From: Nocardioides oleivorans
GTDB lineage: Bacteria; Actinomycetota; Actinomycetes; Propionibacteriales; Nocardioidaceae
NCBI RefSeq assembly: GCF_004137255.1
Contig: NZ_SDWT01000001.1
Location: 1,364,001-1,428,000, forward strand
DNA: 64,000 nt
Direction of reading: 5' to 3'
In this document: in pieces, positions 9,088 through 17,904 of the stretch
Layout: each line of letters opens with the position of its first letter
How positions within the stretch are numbered: position 1 is the stretch's first letter
The notes under the pieces: generated by a model
Seen by the model: only the letters and a program-made list of their open reading frames with translations
The model's database searches: none
Told to the model about the DNA's origin: nothing
Position numbers and translations under genes: made by a program

Positions 9088-11025
9088 GTGACGACGTCGA
9101 TGCAGGCCGGTGACGTGCTCGCCGACCGCTACCGCCTCGACGACCTGCTCGCCGAGAGCGGTGCCGGCCGGTTCTGGCGCGCCCACGACCTCGTCCTGCA
9201 CCGGCCGGTCGCGGTGCACATCCTCGCCGGCGACGACGAGCGCGCCGAGGCGGTCCTCCAGGCCGCCCGCACGGTCGGCCCGGTCATCAACCGCCGCCTG
9301 CTCCGCGTCCTGGACGCCGAGATCTCCGGCGACCGCTGCTACGTCGTCAACGAGTGGGGCCAGGGCGACTCCCTCGACATCCTGCTCACCCGCGAGGGCC
9401 CGCTGCCGCCGCGTCGTGCCGCCTGGCTGGTCGCCGAGGTCGCCGACAGCATCGCCGAGGCGCACGCCGCCGGCATCGCGCACGGCTGCCTGACCCCGGA
9501 GAACGTGCTCGTCGACCAGCACGGGCAGGTCCGCATCATCGGCTTCGGCGTCGAGGCCGCCCTGCGCGGGCTCCCCGCGGGGCGGATCAACGTCGACGAG
9601 GTCGACCTCGCCGGGCTGCTCTACTGCGCGCTCACCGGCAAGTGGGCGGGCGTCTCGTCGTCCGCCGTGCCCAGCGCGCCGGAGGTGCACGGCGAGGTGC
9701 TGCGCCCACGCCGGGTGCGAGCCGGGATCCCCCGCATGCTCGACGCACTGTGCGACCAGGTCCTCAACCCCGAGCACGCACCCGGGGGCGGTGGCAGCGA
9801 CCACACCGCGCGCCACGTCAACGAGCTGCTCCGCGACTACGTCGGCGACGTCACCGGCACCCACGCCCCGGTCGCGGCCCCGCGCCCGACGGCTCCCCCG
9901 CCCGTGTCGACCCCCGTCCCGGTCGCCGAGCCCAAGCCCGAGCCGACCGAGCCGGAGCTGGTGGTCGAGCCCGAGCAGCCGACCGACCCGGAGCCGACGA
10001 CCGAGCCCGAGCCTGAGATCGAGCCCGAGCCGGACCTCGAGCCTGCCGAGACCTCCGCCCCCACGGCCGTCACCGACCTGCCGACGCAGGCCGGGATGCC
10101 CGTCTTCCACGACGACGACGAGGTGGACTGGCTGCGCGCCCGGGCCGACAAGCCCGCTCCCCCGCCACCGCTGGAGGCGCCGACTCCGCGCCCGCTGTTC
10201 GCACCCGACCCGCCCGACGGCGAGCCGGTGCGCCGTCCGCGCCCGGGCAGCAAGGCGGCGACCGGCGCCGACTACTGGCCGTGGGACGACTCGCGCCACG
10301 GCTCCTCCGTCGACGCCGCCGGACGACCGGCCGGGCGCGACACCGGGTCGTGGAGCTCGGGCCACTGGACAGACGACCGCTGGGGCACCGGCGAGGGGTT
10401 CGACGACACCGACGACCGGGTGCCGGGCCGCAGCTGGAACCGGCTGGCCCTGGCCGTGATCGTCTGCCTGCTGGTGGGCGTGGCGGTCGTGGCCGCCTAC
10501 CAGCTCGGCATCAAGCCGCCGGCCTCCGACTCCGACGACGAGCCGTCCACCTCGGCGTCACCGAGCGTGGTCGCGCCGACGCCGTTCACCGGGCTCGTCG
10601 CCGACGACTTCGACCCGCAGGGCGACCCGCCGCAGGACGAGAACCCCGACGAGGTCCCCAACGTGGTCGACGGCGACCCCGCCACGACGTGGAGCACCTC
10701 CACCTACCGGCAGAACTTCGGCCCCGGCGGGCTCAAGACCGGGGTCGGCCTGGTCATCGACCTCGGCGCGACGAAGGGCGTACGCCAGGTCGTGGTGTCG
10801 ACCGAGGGCGGCCAGACCGCGCTCGCGGCGTACGTCACCTCCGAGCCGCCCACCGGCGTCGCCGACCTCACTCCCGTCGGCACGGCGGCGGGCACCGGCG
10901 ACCTGACGATCAGCCTCGACGAGGCGGTGTCGGGTCGCTACGTCACGGTGTGGCTGACCCTGATCCCGTCGATCGGTGCCGACGGGTTCCGCGGCACGAT
11001 CTCCGAGGTGCAGGTGCTCGGATGA
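9088..11025 (+). CDS. Membrane-anchored Ser/Thr pseudokinase with extracellular F5/8-type-like domain
   Basis: The 645 residues hold a kinase-like fold (about 12-250), a Pro/Glu-rich linker (260-380), one membrane helix (about 452-473) and an outer domain (500-645) resembling discoidin or carbohydrate-binding modules (NVVDGDPATTWSTSTYRQ). Catalytic residues are missing: the VAVK lysine is His44, the HRD motif reads HGC (132-134) and the DFG aspartate is Gly152. This is the stand-alone version of the C-terminal half of mycobacterial MviN, whose phosphorylated pseudokinase recruits FhaA to restrain wall synthesis. FhaA and PknB are encoded at 50-58 kb here, so a similar role is inferred. The GTG has a GGGAAGGGGGAG ribosome site, and the stop overlaps sigM (ATGA). 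Confidence 0.9.
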   Translation: MTTSMQAGDVLADRYRLDDLLAESGAGRFWRAHDLVLHRPVAVHILAGDDERAEAVLQAARTVGPVINRRLLRVLDAEISGDRCYVVNEWGQGDSLDILLTREGPLPPRRAAWLVAEVADSIAEAHAAGIAHGCLTPENVLVDQHGQVRIIGFGVEAALRGLPAGRINVDEVDLAGLLYCALTGKWAGVSSSAVPSAPEVHGEVLRPRRVRAGIPRMLDALCDQVLNPEHAPGGGGSDHTARHVNELLRDYVGDVTGTHAPVAAPRPTAPPPVSTPVPVAEPKPEPTEPELVVEPEQPTDPEPTTEPEPEIEPEPDLEPAETSAPTAVTDLPTQAGMPVFHDDDEVDWLRARADKPAPPPPLEAPTPRPLFAPDPPDGEPVRRPRPGSKAATGADYWPWDDSRHGSSVDAAGRPAGRDTGSWSSGHWTDDRWGTGEGFDDTDDRVPGRSWNRLALAVIVCLLVGVAVVAAYQLGIKPPASDSDDEPSTSASPSVVAPTPFTGLVADDFDPQGDPPQDENPDEVPNVVDGDPATTWSTSTYRQNFGPGGLKTGVGLVIDLGATKGVRQVVVSTEGGQTALAAYVTSEPPTGVADLTPVGTAAGTGDLTISLDEAVSGRYVTVWLTLIPSIGADGFRGTISEVQVLG

Positions 11026-11687
11026 CCACCCCGGTGACCGACCCGTCGGACCGGGAGCTCCTCCAGGCCCACGTCGACGGCGACGCCGACGCGTTCGGCC
11101 TGCTCTTCGCGCGCCACCGCGACCGGCTGTGGGCGGTCGCGCTGCGCACGATGGGCAACCCCGACGACGCGGCCGACGGCCTGCAGGACGGGATGATCGC
11201 GGCCTTCCGGCGCGCGGGCTCGTTCCGGGGCGAGGCCGCCGTGACCACCTGGCTGCACCGCGTGGTCGTCAACGCCTGCCTCGACCGGCTCCGCGCGGCG
11301 AAGATCCGGCGCTTCGACAGCCTCCCCGACGACGTCGAGGACCGCGGCACCCTCGTCGCGACGGCCGTCCACGACGACCAGCCCGACGCGGTGGCCGAGG
11401 ACTCCGAGCGCCGCCGACGGGTGCTGGCCGCGCTCGCGACCCTGCCCCCCGACCAGCGGGCGGCGCTGGTGCTGGTCGACATGGAGGGCTACCCGGTCGC
11501 CGAGGTGGCCCTGATGCTCGACTGTGCCGAGGGCACGGTGAAGTCGCGGTGCTCCCGCGGCCGGGCCAGGCTCGCCGGGCTGCTCGCCGACCTGCACCAC
11601 CCGACCAGTGACCCGCCTCACGGGAACCCGCCCCCCGACGGACCCGTCCAAGCCACTGCGCGGCCACGGGGACCCCCCACGCCCTGA
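11022..11687 (+). CDS. sigM: ECF RNA polymerase sigma factor, SigM type
   Basis: A 221-residue extracytoplasmic-function sigma factor. Region 2 (about residues 12-80) includes LFARHRDRLWAVALRTMGNPDDAADGLQD and the TWLHRVVVNACLDRLR segment. Region 4 (about 125-180) contains LPPDQRAALVLVDMEGYPVAEVALML and GTVKSRCSRGRARL. The position between the murJ operon and trxB matches Mycobacterium sigM. It overlaps the pseudokinase gene by four bases and is followed by a membrane protein that should be its anti-sigma factor. The Pro-rich last 25 residues carry no known domain. Confidence 0.93.
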   Translation: MTTPVTDPSDRELLQAHVDGDADAFGLLFARHRDRLWAVALRTMGNPDDAADGLQDGMIAAFRRAGSFRGEAAVTTWLHRVVVNACLDRLRAAKIRRFDSLPDDVEDRGTLVATAVHDDQPDAVAEDSERRRRVLAALATLPPDQRAALVLVDMEGYPVAEVALMLDCAEGTVKSRCSRGRARLAGLLADLHHPTSDPPHGNPPPDGPVQATARPRGPPTP

Positions 11688-11744
11688 CCCGCGAACCGAC
11701 CACATGACCGCACCCGTCGACGACGACCCCGAGGAGGTGACCCG

Positions 11745-12461
11745 ATGACCGAACCCGACCTGACGCCCGAGCAGGAGGCCGTACGCCGCCTGCTGGCCGA
11801 CGCGCGCCATGACGGGCCCACCCCGCCCGAGGTCGTCGCGCGCCTCGACGACGCCCTCGCCTCCCTGGTGGCCGAGCGGGCGAGCAGCCCGCTGCCGTCC
11901 GAGAGGCCCCCGGCGCCGGTCGTCGACCTCGGTGCCCGCCGGCGCCGGACGGTCGGCATCGGCCTGCTCGCGGCTGCGGCCGTCGTGGTCGCCGGTGTGG
12001 GCCTGGGCCAGGTGCTGCCGATCGGGTCGGGCACCTCGAACGACTCGGCCTCGTCCGCCGACGGCGGTGGCGTGGAGCGCGAGCTCGGCGACCAGCCCGC
12101 CGACGGCGGCGGCTCGGACGGCGGCGGGAGCTCCGACTCCCAGCTCGCGCCCGAGTCGCAGAAGAGCGTCTCCCCCTTCGCCGGCACCCCGACCGTCACG
12201 GCCGACGACCCCGCGCTCCGTGACGAGCTGCTCGTGGCCCGGTCCACGGCCCCGGCGCCTGCCGCCGGCTCCGGGACCTCGGAGGCGTACGCCGCCTGTG
12301 ACCTCCCCGACCTCGGCCGGGGCCGGCAGGTCGGCGCGGAGGTGGACGGCCAGCCGGGTCTCATCGTCTTCAGGCGCCCGTCGGGGGCGGCGCAGCAGGT
12401 CGAGCTCTACGTCTGCGGCACCGCGGAGCCCGTGCGCACGATCACGCTGCCCGCACCCTGA
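11745..12461 (+). CDS. Putative membrane anti-sigma factor for SigM
   Basis: 238 residues: a short acidic cytoplasmic part (1-70, with helices VRRLLADAR and VVARLDDALASL), one membrane helix (about 70-90, TVGIGLLAAAAVVVAGVGLG), and a Gly/Ser/Asp-rich extracytoplasmic part. The place directly after sigM equals Rv3912, the known anti-SigM gene. There is no HxxxCxxC zinc motif. The only two cysteines (in YAACDLP and LYVCGTA) lie outside the membrane, where they could form a disulfide. The AGGAGG-like site GAGGAGGTGACCCG precedes the ATG. Function is assigned from position and topology rather than strong sequence similarity. Confidence 0.75.
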   Translation: MTEPDLTPEQEAVRRLLADARHDGPTPPEVVARLDDALASLVAERASSPLPSERPPAPVVDLGARRRRTVGIGLLAAAAVVVAGVGLGQVLPIGSGTSNDSASSADGGGVERELGDQPADGGGSDGGGSSDSQLAPESQKSVSPFAGTPTVTADDPALRDELLVARSTAPAPAAGSGTSEAYAACDLPDLGRGRQVGAEVDGQPGLIVFRRPSGAAQQVELYVCGTAEPVRTITLPAP

Positions 12462-12476
12462 CGGGGGCCTCCCGCA

Positions 12477-12503
12477 GGAACAACGGTCGCCTACGATCGG
12501 TTG
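12477..12503 (+). promoter_or_regulatory. trxB promoter of ECF type (GGAAC-N18-GTTG)
   Basis: GGAAC at 12477-12481 is followed after exactly 18 bases by GTTG at 12500-12503. This matches the GGAAY-N18-GTT pattern known for SigR/SigH-class thiol-stress promoters. A TACGAT box at 12492-12497 could give an additional housekeeping start. The same ECF pattern and spacing occurs upstream of trxA. Confidence 0.7.
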
Positions 12504-12565
12504 AGCACGGCGTACGCCATCCACCCGATCCACACCGTCGATCCAGCAGGAGTCACTGACCGCTC

Positions 12566-13579
12566 ATGAGCACCAGCACCGAGACGCGCAACGTCATCAT
12601 CATCGGCTCGGGCCCGTCGGGCTACACCGCTGCGGTGTACGCCGCCCGCGCATCGCTCGAGCCGCTGGTCTTCGAGGGCTCCGTGACCGCCGGTGGTGCG
12701 CTGATGAACACCACCGAGGTCGAGAACTTCCCCGGCTTCCGCGACGGCATCATGGGCCCGGCCCTGATGGACGAGATGCGCGCCCAGGCCGAGCGGTTCG
12801 GTGCGGAGCTGGTCGCCGACGACATCGTCGAGGTCGACCTCACCGGCGACATCAAGGTCGTCAAAACCGCCACCGACACCTACACCGCGCGCTCGGTGAT
12901 CCTCTCGACCGGTTCGAGCTACCGCAAGCTCGGCCTGCCCCGCGAGGAGGAGCTGTCCGGTCGTGGCGTGTCGTGGTGCGCGACGTGTGACGGGTTCTTC
13001 TTCCGCGAGCAGGCCATCGCCGTCATCGGCGGCGGCGACTCCGCGATCGAGGAGGCCACCTTCCTGACCCGCTTCGGCTCGAAGGTCTACCTGATCCACC
13101 GCCGCGACGAGCTGCGTGCCTCGAAGATCATGCAGGAGCGCGCGTTCGCCGACCCCAAGCTGGAGATGGTGTGGAACTCCGAGGTCGCCGCGATCAACGG
13201 CGCCGACAAGCTCGAGTCGATCACCCTGCGCGACACCGTCACCGGTGAGGAGCGCCAGCTCGACGTCACCGGGATGTTCATCGCCATCGGTCACGACCCG
13301 CGCTCGGAGCTGCTGACCGGCCAGGTCGACCTCAACGACGACGGCTACGTCCTGGTCGACCACCCCTCCACCGCGACCAACCTGCCCGGCGTGTTCGCCG
13401 CGGGCGACCTCGTCGACCACCACTACCGACAGGCGATCACCGCCGCCGGCACCGGCTGCGCCGCGGCGCTCGACGCCGAGCGCTTCATCGCCGCGCTCGA
13501 CCACGAGGCCTCGACCGCCGGTGAGGCCGCCGCGACGGTGGAGGCGATCGAGGAGCAGGTGCAGACCGCCGGAGCCTGA
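12566..13579 (+). CDS. trxB: Thioredoxin-disulfide reductase
   Basis: NADPH- and FAD-dependent enzyme that reduces thioredoxin. The 337 residues show the FAD loop [12 protein letters not shown] (about 12-23), the redox pair Cys138/Cys141 in WCATCDG, the NADPH loop [12 protein letters not shown] and the C-terminal [31 protein letters not shown] block. It follows the sigM/anti-sigma pair as in mycobacteria, but its partner trxA is 4.4 kb away with its own promoter. The ribosome site AGGAG is about 14 bases before the ATG, rather distant. Confidence 0.97.
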   Translation: MSTSTETRNVIIIGSGPSGYTAAVYAARASLEPLVFEGSVTAGGALMNTTEVENFPGFRDGIMGPALMDEMRAQAERFGAELVADDIVEVDLTGDIKVVKTATDTYTARSVILSTGSSYRKLGLPREEELSGRGVSWCATCDGFFFREQAIAVIGGGDSAIEEATFLTRFGSKVYLIHRRDELRASKIMQERAFADPKLEMVWNSEVAAINGADKLESITLRDTVTGEERQLDVTGMFIAIGHDPRSELLTGQVDLNDDGYVLVDHPSTATNLPGVFAAGDLVDHHYRQAITAAGTGCAAALDAERFIAALDHEASTAGEAAATVEAIEEQVQTAGA

Positions 13580-13593
13580 CGCTCACCGCGGTC

Positions 13594-13634
13594 GGCCGGG
13601 ACCGGGCGTGGACTCAGATCCACCCGTCCCGGCC
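13594..13634. terminator. Hairpin between trxB and the response-regulator gene
   Basis: GGCCGGGAC (13594-13602) pairs with GTCCCGGCC (13626-13634), with further partial pairing inside. It lies at the meeting point of two converging genes and covers the stop codon of the minus-strand gene. Confidence 0.6.
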
Positions 13635-14258
13635 GGCCTCGCGCACGAGGCTCCCGGTGTTGGTGACCTCGCGCTCGGCCTCCATGTACTTCGCCCGCAC
13701 CGACTTCAGGTGCGCGCGCACGGTCTCCTCGGCCACGTGCAGCCGTGAGCCGACCTGGCGCTGGGTCAGTCCGTCGCGCAGGTTGCTCAGGACCTCGACC
13801 TCCCGCGCCGTCAGCCGCGGTGTCGTCGTCTGGTCGCTGATGAGCGCCTCGGCCAGCACGCTGCTGCAGACGAACTCGCCGGCCAGCGAGCGGCGTACGA
13901 CGTCGAGGAGGGTCTCGGTCCCGTCGTTCTTCAGCGCGATGCCGTGCACGCCCAGCGCCACGGCCCGGCGCAGCGGCACCGGCTTCTCCTCGGCGGTGTG
14001 CAGCACCACGACACCGGCCCACGCGGTCAGGGCGGGGACGTGCTCGAGGACCGACTCGTCGTCGCGACCGAGGTAGAGGTCGAGCACCAGCACGTCGGGT
14101 CCGGGTGCGGCCAGGTCGACCTCGTCGATCGAGGCGTACGCCGCTCCGCAGGCGAGCTCGTCGGGGTGCCGGGCGATCGCGGCGAGGACGCCGTCCCTGA
14201 CGACCTGCTGGTTGTCGAGGACGTCGACGCTGGGGCGTCGTTCCGGCTGGTCGGTCAT
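13614..14258 (-). CDS. LuxR-type (NarL/FixJ) response regulator
   Basis: 214 residues. The N-terminal receiver domain (about 10-130) keeps the phosphoacceptor Asp in LVLDLYLGRD, the Thr in VLHTAEE and the Lys in GIALKND, so it should be phosphorylatable; the usual acidic pair reads DN. The C-terminal LuxR helix-turn-helix (about 140-205) shows LTAREVEVLSNLRDGLTQRQVGSRLHVAEETVRAHLKS in spaced form. It lies 35 bases downstream of the unusual histidine kinase and is surely its partner. Targets are unknown; the site between trxB and trxA hints at envelope or redox stress but does not prove it. Confidence 0.9.
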   Translation of the reverse strand: MTDQPERRPSVDVLDNQQVVRDGVLAAIARHPDELACGAAYASIDEVDLAAPGPDVLVLDLYLGRDDESVLEHVPALTAWAGVVVLHTAEEKPVPLRRAVALGVHGIALKNDGTETLLDVVRRSLAGEFVCSSVLAEALISDQTTTPRLTAREVEVLSNLRDGLTQRQVGSRLHVAEETVRAHLKSVRAKYMEAEREVTNTGSLVREAGRDGWI

Positions 14259-14293
14259 GGTGATTGATTATCCGGACCAGACGGTCGCTGTCC

Positions 14294-16588
14294 CTACCCG
14301 GATCCGGGCAGGTCGTCGACGAGGAGGACGGCGCGGAAGTCGTCGACGTCGCTCTCGAAGCCGGCGCCCGCACCGTCGTGGAGGCGCTCGATGTCGGCGG
14401 CGAGCGGGGGCGGTACGACGGCGATGCGCACCTTGCTCTCCTGGGCGGCGGGCGGCGTGACGATGATCCGACGACCGGCGGCGATGGGCAGCAGGCCGCG
14501 CAGGACCCGTCCGGCCGTCCGCTGGTGTCCGCCCGGCTCCAGGCCGGCGCGGAGCTCCACGGTGCCCCCCGCCGAGCGGAACCGGGCCACGTCCTCGCGG
14601 AGGCCCTCGTCGAAGAAGCCCGGCGCGTAGAGGTCGTCGCGAGCCGCCGAGGCGAGGATCCGGGCGCGGGCTACCGTGTCGGGCGCGTCGGGTGCGACGG
14701 AGCCGTCGCCGATCCGGTCGAGCCACGGCAGCACCTCGTCGCGGACGTGGGCGAAGTAGAGGTCGATCGTCGTCGCGCGCCACTCCTCGACCGCACGGCG
14801 CTGGTCGAGTGCGAGCTCGCGCCGGCGCTGGCTGCGCAGGGCCCTTCCCTGGCGCCGGATGAGCGTGCCGAGGACGAGGGCCGGCACGGGTGGGGTGAAC
14901 ACGGAGTTGAGCGATCCCCAGGGGAACAGGCCGTTCGTCAGGTCGGGCTCGACCTGGGGAGCGACCACGACGACGAGCACCTGCAGGAGGAGCACCACCA
15001 TGCCGACGGGCAGCGGCAGGCTCAGGACGAGGACAGACAGGGGCACCGCGCACATGCCGATCGACCACGAGCGGAAGTCGAGCATCGCGCCCTCGGGCAG
15101 CAGCGCGATCCCGACCACCTGCAGCACGGTGCTGGCGCCGACGACGAGCACCACCCACCGCGCGTCCGGGCCAGGCCCCTCCAGGCGCCGCACGATGCTC
15201 GCGGTGATCAGCACCCAGCCCACGCAGACGACGAGGGACGGCCAGGTGGAGGGGTGGTCGAGGACCGAGTGCGCGGCGATGACGCACCAGGCGAGGGTCA
15301 GGGGCACGGCGACGGTGCGCGCCAGCGTCCGGACGGGGCCGAGGCCGCCGGTCGTGAGGCCGTACGCGTGGTCGAGGACCCCGGTGTTGTCGCGGGGGAC
15401 GACCAGGAGGAGCACCGCCCCTCCGCCGGGACGCGGGAGCAGCGCCGAGCGCCCACCGACGGCCGCCAGCGGTCGATCGACGGACTCCCTGAGCCCGAAG
15501 CCCTTGGCGGCGGAGGCGCCGGGGCCGAGTCCGCGGTCGAGCACCTCGACCCGCACCTCGTTGCGGTCGGCCGAGAGCCGGACCGTCGCCGCCTCGACGT
15601 GGCCGTGCCGCGCCGCGTTGCGCACGCCCTCGCCGGCCGCCCGCAGCAGCACGGCCGACTGGGCCTCGGGGAGCGCGGGGAGGCGCTGGGGACGTCCGAC
15701 CACCACGACCTCGACGTCGACCGGGGCCGAGGCGCGCAGCTGCGCGACCAGGTCCGACCACGTGTCGGGCAGGTCCTCGTCGGGTGCGGGCGCGGAGTCA
15801 TGGTCGCCCTCCGGTGCCTCCGACGTCGCGAGCACGCCTCGGATCACCTCGGCGGTCGCGCGACACTGCTGCTCGGCGTTGCGCATCGGTGCGTTCGGGT
15901 CGGAGAGCAGGTGGAGGGTGCCGAGCACGTCGTCGTGCAGGACGCGCCGGCTCATCGTGCGGGCGAGGAGCTCGGCCTCGGTCCGGGTGATCTCGAGCTC
16001 CTGCTCGCGGTTGGCCTCGCGCACCCGCTCGGTGGCGATGGCGCTGGCCTGCATGGCGTTGACGAAGCCGATGGCGGCCGCGGCCGTGGCGACCACGAGG
16101 ACCATGGCCTCGAAGGGGAGTCCGCTGTTGGGGAGGTCGAGGAGCACCAGGGTCGCCACGTGGACGGCACCGAGTGCGCCGACGAGCGCGAGCGCACGGG
16201 TGATCGGCACCAGTCGCGCGGCCATGATGCCGACGGCCGTGAGGGTCAGGCTCACGGTGCTGTCGTTGGTCACGGGCTGCGCGACCAGCGTCGGCGAGAG
16301 GACGAGGAAGGCGACCGAGAGGATCGCGAGCTGGAGCAGGTGCTCGCCGCGGCGGTAGAGGTCCGCGGCGACGACCAGCAGGACGAGCGAGATCGCGGCG
16401 CGCGGGGGGACGCTCGGGTCGTCGGGTGCCATCCGGCCCACGAGGGGCAGCGCGGTGAAGATCGCCAGCGTGACCAGGAGGCAGGCGTGCGCGCCCAGGA
16501 TGCTGCGATACATCCGGTAGGCGCCGCCGGTCGTCCCACGCGGCACCGGGGGCGGGGTGGGGACGGCGGCCCACGACGGCCAACGCAC
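14294..16588 (-). CDS. Sensor histidine kinase with two membrane/kinase-like units, second unit degenerate
   Basis: The 764-residue product has six hydrophobic segments (about 32-178), a helical linker, a HisKA_3-like helix with phosphoacceptor His218 (RRVLHDDVLGTLHLL), then an ATPase domain with Asn324 in the N box (RNAARHG) and DRGLGPG (351-357). Instead of ending there, a second set of about six membrane segments follows (425-578), then a coiled stretch similar in size to a dimerisation domain but without the His, and a tail (700-760) that may be a decayed ATPase domain. The GTG at 16588 has GGGGGG 7 bases upstream and a TAGCAT box further up; ATG 16513 is an alternative. It pairs with the response regulator downstream. 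This length and layout are unusual for NarL-type kinases. Confidence 0.8.
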   Translation of the reverse strand: MRWPSWAAVPTPPPVPRGTTGGAYRMYRSILGAHACLLVTLAIFTALPLVGRMAPDDPSVPPRAAISLVLLVVAADLYRRGEHLLQLAILSVAFLVLSPTLVAQPVTNDSTVSLTLTAVGIMAARLVPITRALALVGALGAVHVATLVLLDLPNSGLPFEAMVLVVATAAAAIGFVNAMQASAIATERVREANREQELEITRTEAELLARTMSRRVLHDDVLGTLHLLSDPNAPMRNAEQQCRATAEVIRGVLATSEAPEGDHDSAPAPDEDLPDTWSDLVAQLRASAPVDVEVVVVGRPQRLPALPEAQSAVLLRAAGEGVRNAARHGHVEAATVRLSADRNEVRVEVLDRGLGPGASAAKGFGLRESVDRPLAAVGGRSALLPRPGGGAVLLLVVPRDNTGVLDHAYGLTTGGLGPVRTLARTVAVPLTLAWCVIAAHSVLDHPSTWPSLVVCVGWVLITASIVRRLEGPGPDARWVVLVVGASTVLQVVGIALLPEGAMLDFRSWSIGMCAVPLSVLVLSLPLPVGMVVLLLQVLVVVVAPQVEPDLTNGLFPWGSLNSVFTPPVPALVLGTLIRRQGRALRSQRRRELALDQRRAVEEWRATTIDLYFAHVRDEVLPWLDRIGDGSVAPDAPDTVARARILASAARDDLYAPGFFDEGLREDVARFRSAGGTVELRAGLEPGGHQRTAGRVLRGLLPIAAGRRIIVTPPAAQESKVRIAVVPPPLAADIERLHDGAGAGFESDVDDFRAVLLVDDLPGSG

Positions 16589-16754
16589 GTGAGACCCCCC
16601 GACACCGGACAACGACGTCCATGATGCTAGGTCGGAGCATGTTCGTGCACCGACGCGGCGTCCGGGCTGGACGGACTCTTGAGGTTCGCCCCCCGGTTCC
16701 GGGGACAGACGCACGTGAGCGTCATCACCTACTTTGGGGACCGTCGACGCGCCG

Positions 16755-16781
16755 GGACCGCGGTACGGGGGTTCGCGGTCC
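16755..16781 (-). terminator. Hairpin after the PH-like membrane protein gene
   Basis: GGACCGCG (16755-16762) pairs with CGCGGTCC (16774-16781), six bases beyond the minus-strand stop at 16788. A further CCCCGG/CCGGGG hairpin sits near 16690-16704. The space 16589-16787 otherwise holds only the kinase promoter. Confidence 0.5.
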
Positions 16782-16787
16782 GGTGCG

Positions 16788-17405
16788 TCAGGCTCGCTCG
16801 GCAGCGCGGCGCCTCAGCAGCTCCGCCACCGCGCGCGGCTCGTCGACCCACAGGCCCACGGCGTCCGGTCCCAGCTCTCCGAGCGGCGTGCCCAGCGTCG
16901 TACCGGCCGCCAGCGTCAGCTGGACGTTGGTCCGTCCCGAGACGAGCACCAGCAGGTCGTCGTCGACGACCCTCAGCGCGCGGATGCCGCCCTCGTCGCG
17001 GTCGGCCACGCGCACGGACGCGATCGCCTCGAGGGGTACGACGACCTCCGTCCGCGCCATGTGGCGCACGTGCAGTGCCGTGTCGGTGAGCAGGTGCGGG
17101 CGCATCCGGTAGGACGCCATCAGCCCGAGCATCCACACGACGCCCCAGATCCCCAGCACCAGGAACGGGATCCGCAGGAAGGTCAGCCAGCGGCTGAGGA
17201 TCAGGTCGAAGGCGACCACCTCGATCGTCGAGCCGAAGACGAAGAGCCAGATGACCGGAGTGGCCAGCCGGCTGTACGGCACCGGGGTGGCGCCCGGGGG
17301 CACGTCCGGCCGTCGGGTGATCCAGCGTCCGAGCTGGCGGTAGAGCGCGACCTCGGAGGCGAGCACCTCGCGGACCACGGCCAGGGTGCGGCGTACGTCG
17401 CTCAT
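16788..17405 (-). CDS. Membrane protein with PH-like domain, unknown function
   Basis: 205 residues. A cytoplasmic helix (about 1-45) is followed by two membrane helices (about 58-75 and 85-105, rich in Ile/Leu/Trp/Val) and a C-terminal beta-rich part (LTDTALHVRHMARTEVVV, LEAIASVRV, LLVLVSGRTNVQL) that resembles bacterial PH domains. The ATG overlaps the stop of the marR gene by four bases (ATGA), so the two are coupled. I do not recognise a specific family or role; control by the upstream MarR is likely. Confidence 0.75.
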   Translation of the reverse strand: MSDVRRTLAVVREVLASEVALYRQLGRWITRRPDVPPGATPVPYSRLATPVIWLFVFGSTIEVVAFDLILSRWLTFLRIPFLVLGIWGVVWMLGLMASYRMRPHLLTDTALHVRHMARTEVVVPLEAIASVRVADRDEGGIRALRVVDDDLLVLVSGRTNVQLTLAAGTTLGTPLGELGPDAVGLWVDEPRAVAELLRRRAAERA

Positions 17406-17851
17406 CGCCCGCTCCGCTCGGCCTCCATCAGGGCGGCGAACCGCTCGACGGTCGCGGTCAGCACGCCGTCGAAGGCCGCGAGACGCGCGGCGGGCACGTC
17501 GCCGAAGAGCTGGTCGGCGAGCTCCGCGTGCGAGCGCGCCAGGCCTGCGATCGTGCTGGCCCCGAGGGCGGTCGGGGTGACCAGTGTGGCGCGCCGGTCG
17601 CCCGGGTGCGGCTCGCGGGTGACGTGGCCGCTCGCGACGAGGCCGTCGACGAGGCCGGTGACGTTGCGGGGCGTGACGTCGAGCGCCGTGGCCAGGGCCT
17701 GCTGCGTCGAGGCGCCGGTGGCGCCGAGGACCCAGAGCAGGTGGACGCGAGACGTGGTCAGTCCCTGCTCGCGCTCGAAGCGTGTGAGGTCGGCCTGCAC
17801 GAGCTGGGCGAGCATCAGCACCCGGTCGAGGACGTCCGTCATGTCGGTCAT
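17402..17851 (-). CDS. MarR family transcriptional regulator
   Basis: 149 residues with a winged helix-turn-helix: RVHLLWVLGATGASTQQ, ALDVTPRNVTGLVDGLVASGHV and the wing REPHPGDRRATLV. The ATG at 17851 lies 7 bases after a TACATT box, giving a leaderless mRNA; a longer frame from 17869 (MVKYIHR...) would start inside the promoter palindrome. It is followed by a coupled PH-like membrane protein. Probable self-repressor through the palindrome at 17854-17870. No cysteines are present, so thiol sensing is unlikely. Confidence 0.87.
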   Translation of the reverse strand: MTDMTDVLDRVLMLAQLVQADLTRFEREQGLTTSRVHLLWVLGATGASTQQALATALDVTPRNVTGLVDGLVASGHVTREPHPGDRRATLVTPTALGASTIAGLARSHAELADQLFGDVPAARLAAFDGVLTATVERFAALMEAERSGR

Positions 17852-17853
17852 GC

Positions 17854-17870
17854 GGTGAATGTACTTCACC
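17854..17870. promoter_or_regulatory. MarR operator candidate over the marR -10 box
   Basis: GGTGAA and TTCACC flank five bases (TGTAC). On the minus strand the centre forms TACATT, 7 bases before the marR ATG, so a protein bound here would block RNA polymerase. The length fits MarR operators. Confidence 0.6.
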
Positions 17871-17904
17871 ATGTAGGGAGTGCACCAATGGTCGCGGGTG
17901 GTCG

